In this document: positions 1-9,449 of the stretch, one piece after another
Numbering within the stretch: the first letter of the stretch is position 1
How the letters are laid out: the number at the start of each line of letters is the position of its first letter
Assembly (NCBI GenBank): GCA_045128915.1
Contig: JBGVIT010000098.1
Location: forward strand, 1-64,000
DNA: 64,000 nt
Direction of reading: 5' to 3'
Source: RGIG9115 sp045128915
Lineage (GTDB): Bacteria; Bacillota; Clostridia; UBA1381
Translations under genes and position numbers: made by a program
The notes under the pieces: model-generated
Told to the model about the DNA's origin: nothing
Databases searched by the model: none
What the model saw: the letters and a program-made list of their open reading frames with translations, nothing else

Positions 1-3000
1 GCTTTAACAAATCTGTAAAATATTGTTGCAGCTTCAGCTCTTGTTGCATTGTCAAGCGGATTTAATGTGCTTTCTGTTTTACCATTAATCAAGCCAATTC
101 CGTTTGCCCACTGCAAAGAAGCCTTTGCATAATCGGAAATACTGTCAGAATCGTTGTAAGAAAGAATGTTTGTATTTTTGCCTGATTCCACATCATCTCC
201 CTTATACTTTGCATAGCGATGCATAATGGTTGCTATCTGCTCACGGGTAATGTCACTATCCGGTGAAAATTCAGTTTCTGTTACACCGTTTACAATACCG
301 TTTTCCTTAGCCCACAAAACTGCTTTTTCATACCAAGCATTTTCTTTGATATCTCCAAAGCTATTTACAGTTTCTACTTCCGGTTCGCCATCTGCACGGT
401 AAAGCATTGTAACAAGCATTACTCTTGTTAAATGAGAATCCGGTGCAAACTTGTCATCTCCTATACCTTTCATAATACCAAGTGCTCCAACAAAGTCTAC
501 AGATTTTGCTGCCCAATGATTATTATTATGAACATCTGTATAGAGTGCTCTTTCACTCTGTATTACCGAAATCTTAACATTACCATTTGCTGTAACGGCT
601 ATACCCCCATCGCTTTCTGTAAATTCATCGGTATATCTTGTTCTTCCGTTTTCATCGGTAAAAGATACTACAATAATATCCTCGGTGGGTTCTATCGGCA
701 AAACAACATCCTTTTCAGAATTTGCTTTAACCTCAGCAGTAACAGTACCGTCTTTTTCGGTTTTAACAGTTACAACATCACCATCAGGATAAGTTGTAAC
801 TTCGGTTACTGTTCCTGTCTTTTTATCTGTTGTTGTTTCGGTTGTAGAGCCATCCTCGTTCTTTTCGGTTTTTGTAGAAATGGAACTACCTGATGAACCA
901 CCCGACGAACCTGATGACAACACGTTTACATTAATAACATCAGAAATGCCGCTTTCAGTATAGTGAGCTGTAATCTGAGTGCTTCCAACTCCTACACCTG
1001 TAACAACACCATTTTCATCAACAGTTACCACTTCATCATCAGCAGACGAATATGTTACCTGTCCTGCAAGACTGTTCCAAGGCGCAGCAACACTGGTAAG
1101 AGTGCTTGTTTTTCCTGCCGCCAAATCAAAGGCTTCTTTACCATCGTTTATTTCGGCAACAACGGGTTTAAGCGGTATGTAATCTCCGATGGCAGTTACT
1201 GTATTGTCCTCACCGAAATCAGCAGTAGCTTTGACACTCATAACTCCTAAATTGCCGAAATACTCGTTCTTAAGTTCAACGGAAGCCGCTATGTCAACTG
1301 TCTCGCCCGGATTAAGAGCCTTTAATTTTGCCGTTGCAATCACATTATCATTTTCATCACAGATATTTACATCTGTTTCAGTTGATGCTGTGTTACCGCT
1401 ATTTGTTGCAGTTGTATTTACGATAAGCTGACCATCATCCTCAAGCTCAAATTTCAGAGAATCCATTGTCACATGTGGAGCACCCGAAAGTTCGCACTCA
1501 ACCGTTTGAGGTCTTGCCTGAACAACTCCGCTGGCTTCGCTTACTGTTACTTTGATTGTTGTGCCATCAACATTTTCGGGAACAGTCCAGGAAATGTTGT
1601 ATGGTTCACTCTCGTTGGCATCAAGATATGTGCTGACAGTTTCTTCAAACAACACTTCTTCTGTGCCATTCTTTTCTGCCACAACTTTGAGATTATAATC
1701 CTTGAGCGTGTAAAGTCCGCGATTTTCAACATCAAATCCGATATTTACAATGCTTCCGGGTACCGAATCTCCACTAACGGATATATCATTATATTTGATA
1801 TTGGCAGAACCCATAGGCTCAAAATCAATTTCTACAAGTTTGTTCGGCGTATATTCTACTACACCGTCGTCATTTATAGACTGTCTGTAGAAGTTTGATA
1901 CAAGGCTTATCTTATTATCCTCGGTCATGAACATATCAAATTCATCTATAACCGCATCGTAATCTGTAATGGCAACAGCATCGGTAAAGCCCCATTCGCC
2001 CACGTTTGCATCAGCTTCGGCATCAACATCTGTGCCAAGGCTGTCGTCTTCTTCACCGATATGGCGTTTGTACCTTATACCATAAAGTTCCATACCTGTT
2101 TTATCAGGTGCCTCGTTCATTCTTGTAAAGAAGATATAAATATCGTTTCCGTTTGAAACAAGTTTATATTCTTCAATGGATAAATTATCCGTTTCACCAG
2201 TGGTTATGCTTGTACCGGAGATTCGGAATGTTCCGTTATACAGGTCATTGTATATAGAGTCATCATATACGAGATGGCCATGATAATCAGATCCCATGGC
2301 AGGACTAAATGATTCCTCGGTAGGCATTTTAAGTTCTTCGGCTGTCTTTTTATACCATGTAGCATCATTCTTGTCGCTATTTGCATAAACGCGTCCTATG
2401 GCATTATTCATAAACAGTGCTGATACAAGGTCGGAAACATCAAGAAGCTGAATTTCTCTTGTGTCTTTGAGCCATGAAAGGAATATTTCGTCACCGAGTT
2501 TTGTAAGCCTCGGAACAGATACAGTAACACCTGAACTAATTTTAATTGGATAGTAAGCCTTTTCCTTTGTCACATCTTCGATCGAAAGGTAAAGCTCTCT
2601 GTCAGACGCCGTATCAATCTTACCGTCGGTATCTACTGTATATGTAGCAAGGGTGTATGTATTATCTCCGATTTTGCTTGTCAATGTGTTATAGTCCATT
2701 GTGAGCGGATCGTCGATTGCAGGATGCTTTATATCGACAAAATCTCTCGGAATAACATCTTTTGCCGTCATATCATAACCAACTGTTACCATAGTGCTGT
2801 AAAGTCCCGCCACATCAAGTATATCCTCGTCCTTGGTGACCGATTCAATATCACGCGCCATGTATGACACATATATTTTGTCATCGACCATACTTACCTG
2901 AGGAGCAATATTAAAGTATTTATCCGAAACAAAATTAATCTCGTCGCTCATTGTGCCGCTTTCAATATTATAGATTGCACCGCTTATACCAAGGGTATTG

Positions 3001-6000
3001 AGCTTGTCTTTAAGGGAATCCTCCGCTGTAAGTTCTCTTGCGGAATCAGCCCATACGATGCCAATATTCTTTTTGTTTGTTCCGAAAACTATATCCGGCA
3101 TAGTATCAAAAGTACCGTCATCTGCAACAGGAACCGGCTCTGCCCAATTTCCGTTTTCATCACAGATTGAATAGAACAGACACATGTCATTTGCGGGAGG
3201 CTCGGAATCCGTTCCTCTGTTTGCTATGAATACAACAAACTTTCTACCGTCACCCAAATCAAGAATTTGGGGGCGAGTTCTATCTGCAGCATCGTTTAGA
3301 AGGGGTTGCATATTCACAACTTCGGGCATACCTCTGAGCATTTTCATTCCAAAGGTGGACATATTATCCGTTCCTGCACCATAATCCGATGTCGATGTGC
3401 TATCATCATTATTACTTACTGTGGTATCACGAGCAGCAGACCTCAGACTCAACGGTACGCTTATCTTATCATTAAGGAATGAAACATGGATAGCGTTTTT
3501 TAAACTACCGACTCCCTGTGTGAATTTAGCAATGTTTATATCGATTGAGCCAAAAAACAAATCGAATCCGATACCGCCTCCTGCAGTCCATAAAAAACCC
3601 TCTCTTGCACCGGTTTCGAACTGCAGACCCAGATCAACAAAGCCTCTTGTACTGAAAACACCGTTCATACCGGCACCGGCCTGAAGCTTGCCCTTGATAA
3701 CCATATCAGTTAAAGTCTCCCAGTCAATTCCTTCAGCAGCATCATCAATAATGCTCTTTATATTGCCGCTGTATGATTCAAAATCTGTACTGCTGAGCAT
3801 ACCGTCTTTGGTCCATGAGTTTGTTAAGTTAACCTGTATTGTTACTGTAAGGTTTAAAAAAGTAGGAACAGAACCCAAAAGGGAATACTTGGTAGATACT
3901 ACGGTTGCTGTAGCACCTACTGCGAAAGATGTACGGAAATGTTTGAATTCCTGCGTTTCAGGGTTGAGGATATAATCCAAAGTAAAACATATAATTGCAG
4001 ATACAGTACCAAAACTTTTATCCAATGCCGTAGCGGCATCTTTAGCCTGCTTTGAATGTGTTGTGTAAAGCCTTTTATATGCTTCTGCCGCATTCATTGC
4101 TTGATCCAAATCCGTCTGCAAGTCTTCAGGACTATCCGCGGCTTCAACCGCACTAATAATATCGGCCAAAGTAGTTAGTTTGTTATTATAACTACTTTCT
4201 GTTAGCTTTTCTTGTCTGTTAGTAGTATGCGCCTTGTCTACAGCACCCTTAAAGTCTTTATATCCCTTTAATTTCTGCGCTACTGTCATCGGAGGCGAAT
4301 TTGTCCAGGAGCCTCCTGCATTTACCGCAAATGTTAATCCCGTTCCGTCTGCCCATTTTGTTTTTTCAATCTTCAAAAGTCCGGAATTGACAGATGGACT
4401 GGCTTTTCCGATAAGAGGAATATCTACTGTTGTAATATCATCTAAACTATATTCCTTTGGAGCGATAACCGCATTTTCAACATAGAAGACTATTCCGGTA
4501 TCCACCTTTGGATATACGATTGCCTCCGATGCCTCTGTTCCGTCAATTGTTTCTTCGTCAACAAGATATACACTTACACGGTCGCCGTTATATGCATTTT
4601 CGGGAAGTGCGTCAATCTTGCATGAATAAACATTTGAACCCGTCATTTCAGGATATGCATCATAGGATGACTCAATACCGTTTGTGGTGCGAATCTTGAA
4701 TACCGCTTTCTTTATCTTTCTGCCATTGGAATTTACAACGGCACGGATTGTAAGATTATCGTCAAAAACACGGATAGAGTTTTCTCTTAAATCTATCTGC
4801 TCGTTGTTTGTGCTCTTGTCATAATAATAGGATATTCCGCCTTCGGGGATATAAGGGAGATTTGGTGAATACTGCAGACAGAATTCCTCTGCGCCTACAG
4901 TTATTACCTTACCATTCGTACCTTTTGCGGGGAGTTTTACGTTTATGATATCCTCGGTATTTGTTCCGTTGGTAACCAAAAGGTTTATATATACATTCTT
5001 AAAGCCCTGGATTGCATCAAATTCAAAGTTTCCGTTTTCGTCAGTGTAATCTTTGACAGTATTAACACCGGTAACAGTTTCCTTAACACCATCTACTGAT
5101 GTCTTTTCATATTCTGTTTCGCCACTACCCATGATTACACTGTAGCCCTGAGCGCCCTCTTTGGAAAATTCGAGTCCGTTTGACAAAATCGGCTTGTAGG
5201 ATGTCTTTACAGAGCCTTTAATTTTGTATTTTCCAACATTAGCTGCCTTAGCTTGATAAGCTGCAAGGTTTATTACATTGTCGCCCGGCAAAGATCGAGC
5301 CTTGAAGAAGTACCTGTTTGTTATATACTTATTGCCCGTCATTTTGTCGGTTATATACGGGAAATATGTGAAACTTTTGTTAGACCGATTATCCTTCCAT
5401 ATAACATCAAGATAATAAATTTTTCCAACCTCAGGCGTCATCTGCTCAAGCACGGTTTCCTTTTCGGGATGAAGCTTCAGGATTGTTTTACCTGCAAATT
5501 CAGGATAAGGAGCAAGTTCTTCTTCTGTGAAAACGTTGTTTCCAATTTTAAAATATTTCATAGCACCTTCAGATCTGGTAATCTCAATACAGTTGTTGAT
5601 TTGAGAAATTACAGGTCTTATGGTGTATTTATTTCCGGGTAGCAGTACAAGTGTTTTTGTATCACGTATGGTGTTGAACACACCGTCATTTACCGAAACC
5701 TCGTAGCCTTCCGCCTTATAGGAATCATCATACGGCTCACCTGTAAGATCAAGTGAATCACCTGCATGGAAGCTATGCTCTCCAAGAGAAAGTTCCTGCC
5801 ACTTAAAGCCGCCGAGAACAACATTCATGTCTGTTCCTTCAGTATATGGCTTTACAACGGTAACATCCACATCATAATAATCTACAATCGGCGTAAATTT
5901 AAGTTCCTGATGGTATGCTTTTCCACCGTCACTGATAACTCCCGGTGTCTTGTCCTGAGAGTTTTTCTCGTTCTGTACCGATTCTATCCATGCAGAAAAA

Positions 6001-8336
6001 TACTTGTCTATCGGTATTGTATCAAGGTTGCTGTTTACCTTTTTCTTGACAGATTCCACAGCAGCACTCGTAAATGACAAAGATGTAGTACTTGCATTGG
6101 CTTTCACCTTAGAATCAAGGAAGCTAAAATAATCAGCAGGATAGCTCTTGTTGATGTAAGCCGAAGATGACCCTATACGGATTGTATACCCCGTTATTTT
6201 ACCGAATTTTCCGTTTACACCATTTACACGGTTATCGCTGACACTGAACACAAGATTTGATTTTTTCTCATCATCATTGATGAAAATATCCATATTTTCT
6301 CTGTTTCCGAGTATCTGTGCTCCGCAGTTTACATTTACCTGAGCAGGAATATAGCCGGTAGTTACAGCTTCCCCTGTTTCTGAATTAACACCGGTAATAA
6401 ACTGCTTTTCTGTAGGATATGTAACACTTATGCGATACTTCTTATAAAACGCCGCAACACCGTAGAATTTGGTTCTGATTTTAGGCGTTCTGCCCGTATA
6501 CTTATCCACCGCAGCAACCTTTACGCACATAGCGGTAAGAACATCTTTAATCTGAACGGCAGAATCCATACTTGTTTCTTTTGAAAATTTGCCTGTTCTT
6601 ACACCCGTACCAATTAAACCTTGTTCAAGCTTCTTTTTATTTAAAGCTCTGTCATAAACATCCATTGAGGATAACTGGCTGTCACTCACAAAGACATTAC
6701 CGAAGGTTCTGTCCTGCTCCCAATGCGGGATCAAATACTGATAGTACGGACCTTCTATTTTGGTATCAGCATTAGCGTTACTGTATGTATACATACTACC
6801 GGTTCTTTTTGTGTAAGAATGGTAATACTCCAACTGACCGTTACCGGTGGCGAAATCACCTTCGGTGCTCGGCCCTGAATAGAAGGAATTATAATTACCC
6901 TCATTGGAAGGCTTTTTGCCGGTACTGTTATCTCTGCTATAGTTAAATATTCCTTTTTTTGTGTCAGGAGCAGAGAAATAGTACTTACCTACCAAAAGAT
7001 GAGGATCATAGCCGGTATCATATATTTCTCCGACTATATCGCCGGATTTGTATTTTACTGTATATGTTTTGTCTTTAACCGTAATGGGGAATTCAAGTCC
7101 ATCATTAGCGGCTGCAAAAAGAGCAATACCTGCACCTTCGTCAATCTTGGCGGTAGCCTGACTTAAAGCACCTGCTTCACAACCTGTAAAATCTGAAAGT
7201 GTGAGCTTGAAATCGCCTTTTCCGCCAACAATAATATCTACTGTTTTTTCCTTTTCATATGGTGCAAAAACAATCTCACCATATATACTTTCATAGTGTA
7301 CATCTGCAATCGCACTGCCGTCTGTTGTCTCTAATATACAAGTTGCAGGCAAATACTCTGCACCGCTTCTTTTTACGGTTACACTTACTATTCCGTCCTT
7401 TGATTTGTATTCATCCGACGAAAAGGTTATCTTGGGAAGCACCACAGGTTCATCGTCTGTGATGATTACATTTGTTGCTGTCACCTCAGAAAGCTCGGCT
7501 CCTTGCGGCTCTGTCATAAGAAGAGTGAAATATTCTTCACCTTCTGAAATGCCGTCATCCATAATACGTATATTAACATATTTAACTTCCTCACCAGGGG
7601 CAAAGGTTAAAACAGTTTCGGATGAATAATTTATATGTTCAAATATATCGCCAAGCATTTCATCCCTGACAATATCGCCAAGTTCGTTATACACTTCTGT
7701 TTTCTGAACCTCTCTGGTGGTTTTTCCTGTCTGTGCTTCTTTTTCTAAAGCAAGTTTGCTTTTGCCCGGGGTTTCTTCAACTTCAATTTCAGGCACAACC
7801 GCAAAATATTCCTTGCTTTCATCAGCAGTTTCTTCTGTATTATCAGTTTCTGTTTCGACTTCAGCATCCGGAGAATCGGGATCATCGTCTGTCAGCACAT
7901 CGCTGTTTTCTTCGATTATCCCCCCAATTTGCTGACTACCTTCCTCTATTTCGTTCAGAGCGGAGTCATCTATGATTGACTTCTCGCCGGTCATTGCCAG
8001 TTCAATAAGAGTTTTGTCTCTATCTATGATTTCTATACTATCGCCTATAATACTGTAATCCTTATTATAAAGTGCTGAAAAATCAAGAGTTCTGAGTACT
8101 ACTGATGCTTCCTGCGAAACATCACCGCTTCTTAAAATCGGAAATGCATATACTTTGTCATTTTCGTCAAACACCGGTCCCGGTGCACCAAAGTAAATAA
8201 TATTGCCATCAAATTCCTGCCGTGTAATACCTATTGTTTCGTATGGAACCTCGCTATTCGCAAAAGCAGGTGCACTTATGGACAGCAACATGCTCAGAAC
8301 CAAGACCAGTGCAACTAGTGGCCTAGATTTAAACAT
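1..8336 (-). CDS. Giant secreted SLH-anchored surface protein (C-terminus off window)
   Basis: An uninterrupted frame of 2778 codons runs from an ATG at 8336, with AGGTGA about 6 bases upstream, to the left edge. I checked the frame at both ends and found no net shift. Residues 1 to 26 are a signal peptide ending SAPAFA. Acidic linker sequence is followed by two Calx-beta-like segments (about 230 to 380, one ending ITDDE). A very long beta-rich region without a recognised catalytic domain comes next, then a CARDB-like segment (about 2170 to 2270), a BIG2 Ig-like domain (about 2395 to 2460), a Ser/Gly linker and three SLH repeats (about 2590 to the edge). The third SLH motif is reached, so only a few residues are missing. 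It is the last gene of the nucleotidase/lipoprotein operon, 15 bp after its neighbour. SLH domains bind pyruvylated wall polymer, so the protein is probably displayed on the cell surface. Its substrate is unknown. Confidence 0.9.
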   Translation of the reverse strand, partial: MFKSRPLVALVLVLSMLLSISAPAFANSEVPYETIGITRQEFDGNIIYFGAPGPVFDENDKVYAFPILRSGDVSQEASVVLRTLDFSALYNKDYSIIGDSIEIIDRDKTLIELAMTGEKSIIDDSALNEIEEGSQQIGGIIEENSDVLTDDDPDSPDAEVETETDNTEETADESKEYFAVVPEIEVEETPGKSKLALEKEAQTGKTTREVQKTEVYNELGDIVRDEMLGDIFEHINYSSETVLTFAPGEEVKYVNIRIMDDGISEGEEYFTLLMTEPQGAELSEVTATNVIITDDEPVVLPKITFSSDEYKSKDGIVSVTVKRSGAEYLPATCILETTDGSAIADVHYESIYGEIVFAPYEKEKTVDIIVGGKGDFKLTLSDFTGCEAGALSQATAKIDEGAGIALFAAANDGLEFPITVKDKTYTVKYKSGDIVGEIYDTGYDPHLLVGKYYFSAPDTKKGIFNYSRDNSTGKKPSNEGNYNSFYSGPSTEGDFATGNGQLEYYHSYTKRTGSMYTYSNANADTKIEGPYYQYLIPHWEQDRTFGNVFVSDSQLSSMDVYDRALNKKKLEQGLIGTGVRTGKFSKETSMDSAVQIKDVLTAMCVKVAAVDKYTGRTPKIRTKFYGVAAFYKKYRISVTYPTEKQFITGVNSETGEAVTTGYIPAQVNVNCGAQILGNRENMDIFINDDEKKSNLVFSVSDNRVNGVNGKFGKITGYTIRIGSSSAYINKSYPADYFSFLDSKVKANASTTSLSFTSAAVESVKKKVNSNLDTIPIDKYFSAWIESVQNEKNSQDKTPGVISDGGKAYHQELKFTPIVDYYDVDVTVVKPYTEGTDMNVVLGGFKWQELSLGEHSFHAGDSLDLTGEPYDDSYKAEGYEVSVNDGVFNTIRDTKTLVLLPGNKYTIRPVISQINNCIEITRSEGAMKYFKIGNNVFTEEELAPYPEFAGKTILKLHPEKETVLEQMTPEVGKIYYLDVIWKDNRSNKSFTYFPYITDKMTGNKYITNRYFFKARSLPGDNVINLAAYQAKAANVGKYKIKGSVKTSYKPILSNGLEFSKEGAQGYSVIMGSGETEYEKTSVDGVKETVTGVNTVKDYTDENGNFEFDAIQGFKNVYINLLVTNGTNTEDIINVKLPAKGTNGKVITVGAEEFCLQYSPNLPYIPEGGISYYYDKSTNNEQIDLRENSIRVFDDNLTIRAVVNSNGRKIKKAVFKIRTTNGIESSYDAYPEMTGSNVYSCKIDALPENAYNGDRVSVYLVDEETIDGTEASEAIVYPKVDTGIVFYVENAVIAPKEYSLDDITTVDIPLIGKASPSVNSGLLKIEKTKWADGTGLTFAVNAGGSWTNSPPMTVAQKLKGYKDFKGAVDKAHTTNRQEKLTESSYNNKLTTLADIISAVEAADSPEDLQTDLDQAMNAAEAYKRLYTTHSKQAKDAATALDKSFGTVSAIICFTLDYILNPETQEFKHFRTSFAVGATATVVSTKYSLLGSVPTFLNLTVTIQVNLTNSWTKDGMLSSTDFESYSGNIKSIIDDAAEGIDWETLTDMVIKGKLQAGAGMNGVFSTRGFVDLGLQFETGAREGFLWTAGGGIGFDLFFGSIDINIAKFTQGVGSLKNAIHVSFLNDKISVPLSLRSAARDTTVSNNDDSTSTSDYGAGTDNMSTFGMKMLRGMPEVVNMQPLLNDAADRTRPQILDLGDGRKFVVFIANRGTDSEPPANDMCLFYSICDENGNWAEPVPVADDGTFDTMPDIVFGTNKKNIGIVWADSARELTAEDSLKDKLNTLGISGAIYNIESGTMSDEINFVSDKYFNIAPQVSMVDDKIYVSYMARDIESVTKDEDILDVAGLYSTMVTVGYDMTAKDVIPRDFVDIKHPAIDDPLTMDYNTLTSKIGDNTYTLATYTVDTDGKIDTASDRELYLSIEDVTKEKAYYPIKISSGVTVSVPRLTKLGDEIFLSWLKDTREIQLLDVSDLVSALFMNNAIGRVYANSDKNDATWYKKTAEELKMPTEESFSPAMGSDYHGHLVYDDSIYNDLYNGTFRISGTSITTGETDNLSIEEYKLVSNGNDIYIFFTRMNEAPDKTGMELYGIRYKRHIGEEDDSLGTDVDAEADANVGEWGFTDAVAITDYDAVIDEFDMFMTEDNKISLVSNFYRQSINDDGVVEYTPNKLVEIDFEPMGSANIKYNDISVSGDSVPGSIVNIGFDVENRGLYTLKDYNLKVVAEKNGTEEVLFEETVSTYLDANESEPYNISWTVPENVDGTTIKVTVSEASGVVQARPQTVECELSGAPHVTMDSLKFELEDDGQLIVNTTATNSGNTASTETDVNICDENDNVIATAKLKALNPGETVDIAASVELKNEYFGNLGVMSVKATADFGEDNTVTAIGDYIPLKPVVAEINDGKEAFDLAAGKTSTLTSVAAPWNSLAGQVTYSSADDEVVTVDENGVVTGVGVGSTQITAHYTESGISDVINVNVLSSGSSGGSSGSSISTKTEKNEDGSTTETTTDKKTGTVTEVTTYPDGDVVTVKTEKDGTVTAEVKANSEKDVVLPIEPTEDIIVVSFTDENGRTRYTDEFTESDGGIAVTANGNVKISVIQSERALYTDVHNNNHWAAKSVDFVGALGIMKGIGDDKFAPDSHLTRVMLVTMLYRADGEPEVETVNSFGDIKENAWYEKAVLWAKENGIVNGVTETEFSPDSDITREQIATIMHRYAKYKGDDVESGKNTNILSYNDSDSISDYAKASLQWANGIGLINGKTESTLNPLDNATRAEAATIFYRFVK

Positions 8337-8351
8337 ATAATATCACCTCAA

Positions 8352-9419
8352 TTACTTATTTTTAAATGCTTCTATTCTTACCTTGGCATTTTCACGCAAA
8401 TTCATATAATAGAAACCGTAATCCTGTCCATGGTAGCTTTCAGGTCCGAAAAGTGCATGTGCAGCTTCAGGAATTGCATACACTGCAGAATCGGCAGTTT
8501 CACAAACTACAACACCACGCTCTAAATCAATCTTTGCATCAGCAAGATTCTTTTCGATTTCTCCGTCTATATTAAGTGAACCGAGGTTTTCTTCTTTAGC
8601 TGCATATGTATCATCTTTTTTCCAGTTAATCGGGTTAATGGAAATAGCACCATCAGTTACAACCGCATTGTGCTGATCCTTGTTTGCAGGACCTTCTGTA
8701 TTGTAAGAAATGATAACACCTGTATCGTCAGCACCTTCTGCAAACTTAAGATGTGGGTTTGCTGCAAGATATTTGTCGGTTACGGAGTATCCAATTACAT
8801 ATGCTGCAATCATATTTTTGTAGTGCTCAGGATGTTCTTTCATGTAGTCAGAAAGAATCATAGTCAAAATCTGAGAACCCTGAGAATGTCCTGCAAGAAT
8901 GAAGGGTTTGCCGTTGTTATAGTTTTCAAAGTAGTAATCAAGTGCAGCGGACGGATCTTGTGATGCGGAATAACGGAGCAGATCGTCAGCTTCTTCATCA
9001 CTGAGAGTGAGTGCATAGGCTGCATTTACCTGTCTGTAAAAAGGTGCATAGATATTGCAATCCTCTATAAATACCGAAGCCTGATTTTTAAGTTCTCTCT
9101 GTGCTCCACTACGCATAGATTCATCTGTAATATCTGCTACATCAGGAGCATCGTCAGATACCTTTGAAAAGGTTGTTGGATAAAAATATACAACGTCAAC
9201 ATCCTTGCCTGCGTCTTCTGCACTAAGCCAGTTATCTGCATTGGCATAGTCTATTTTTGTTTCCCACTTTTCGCCGCCGTTAGTCTTTGCAATGACTGTC
9301 GGAACATTACTTGCTTCAGTCTCTACATTTGTATCAGTATTGTTTACCGTGCATCCTGTAAACAATGCCATTACCATAGCAAAAATTAAGATGTTTTGAA
9401 AGATTTTTTTACTTTTCAT
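8352..9419 (-). CDS. DUF3089-type alpha/beta hydrolase lipoprotein
   Basis: 355 residues starting at an ATG with AGGAGG upstream. A lipoprotein signal ends in LFTGC, so Cys23 should be lipidated and the protein held on the outer face of the membrane. A nucleophile elbow GHSQGS (177 to 182, Ser179) and an upstream YPTTF segment match the DUF3089 family of lipase/esterase-like alpha/beta hydrolases. The substrate is not known for this family. It lies 30 bp after the nucleotidase gene and 15 bp before the giant SLH gene, so the three are probably co-transcribed. The family call rests on the elbow and the overall pattern; I did not assign the catalytic Asp and His. Confidence 0.8.
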   Translation of the reverse strand: MKSKKIFQNILIFAMVMALFTGCTVNNTDTNVETEASNVPTVIAKTNGGEKWETKIDYANADNWLSAEDAGKDVDVVYFYPTTFSKVSDDAPDVADITDESMRSGAQRELKNQASVFIEDCNIYAPFYRQVNAAYALTLSDEEADDLLRYSASQDPSAALDYYFENYNNGKPFILAGHSQGSQILTMILSDYMKEHPEHYKNMIAAYVIGYSVTDKYLAANPHLKFAEGADDTGVIISYNTEGPANKDQHNAVVTDGAISINPINWKKDDTYAAKEENLGSLNIDGEIEKNLADAKIDLERGVVVCETADSAVYAIPEAAHALFGPESYHGQDYGFYYMNLRENAKVRIEAFKNK

Positions 9420-9449
9420 AAAATTTCCTCCTAAAATTTAATAATTTAT

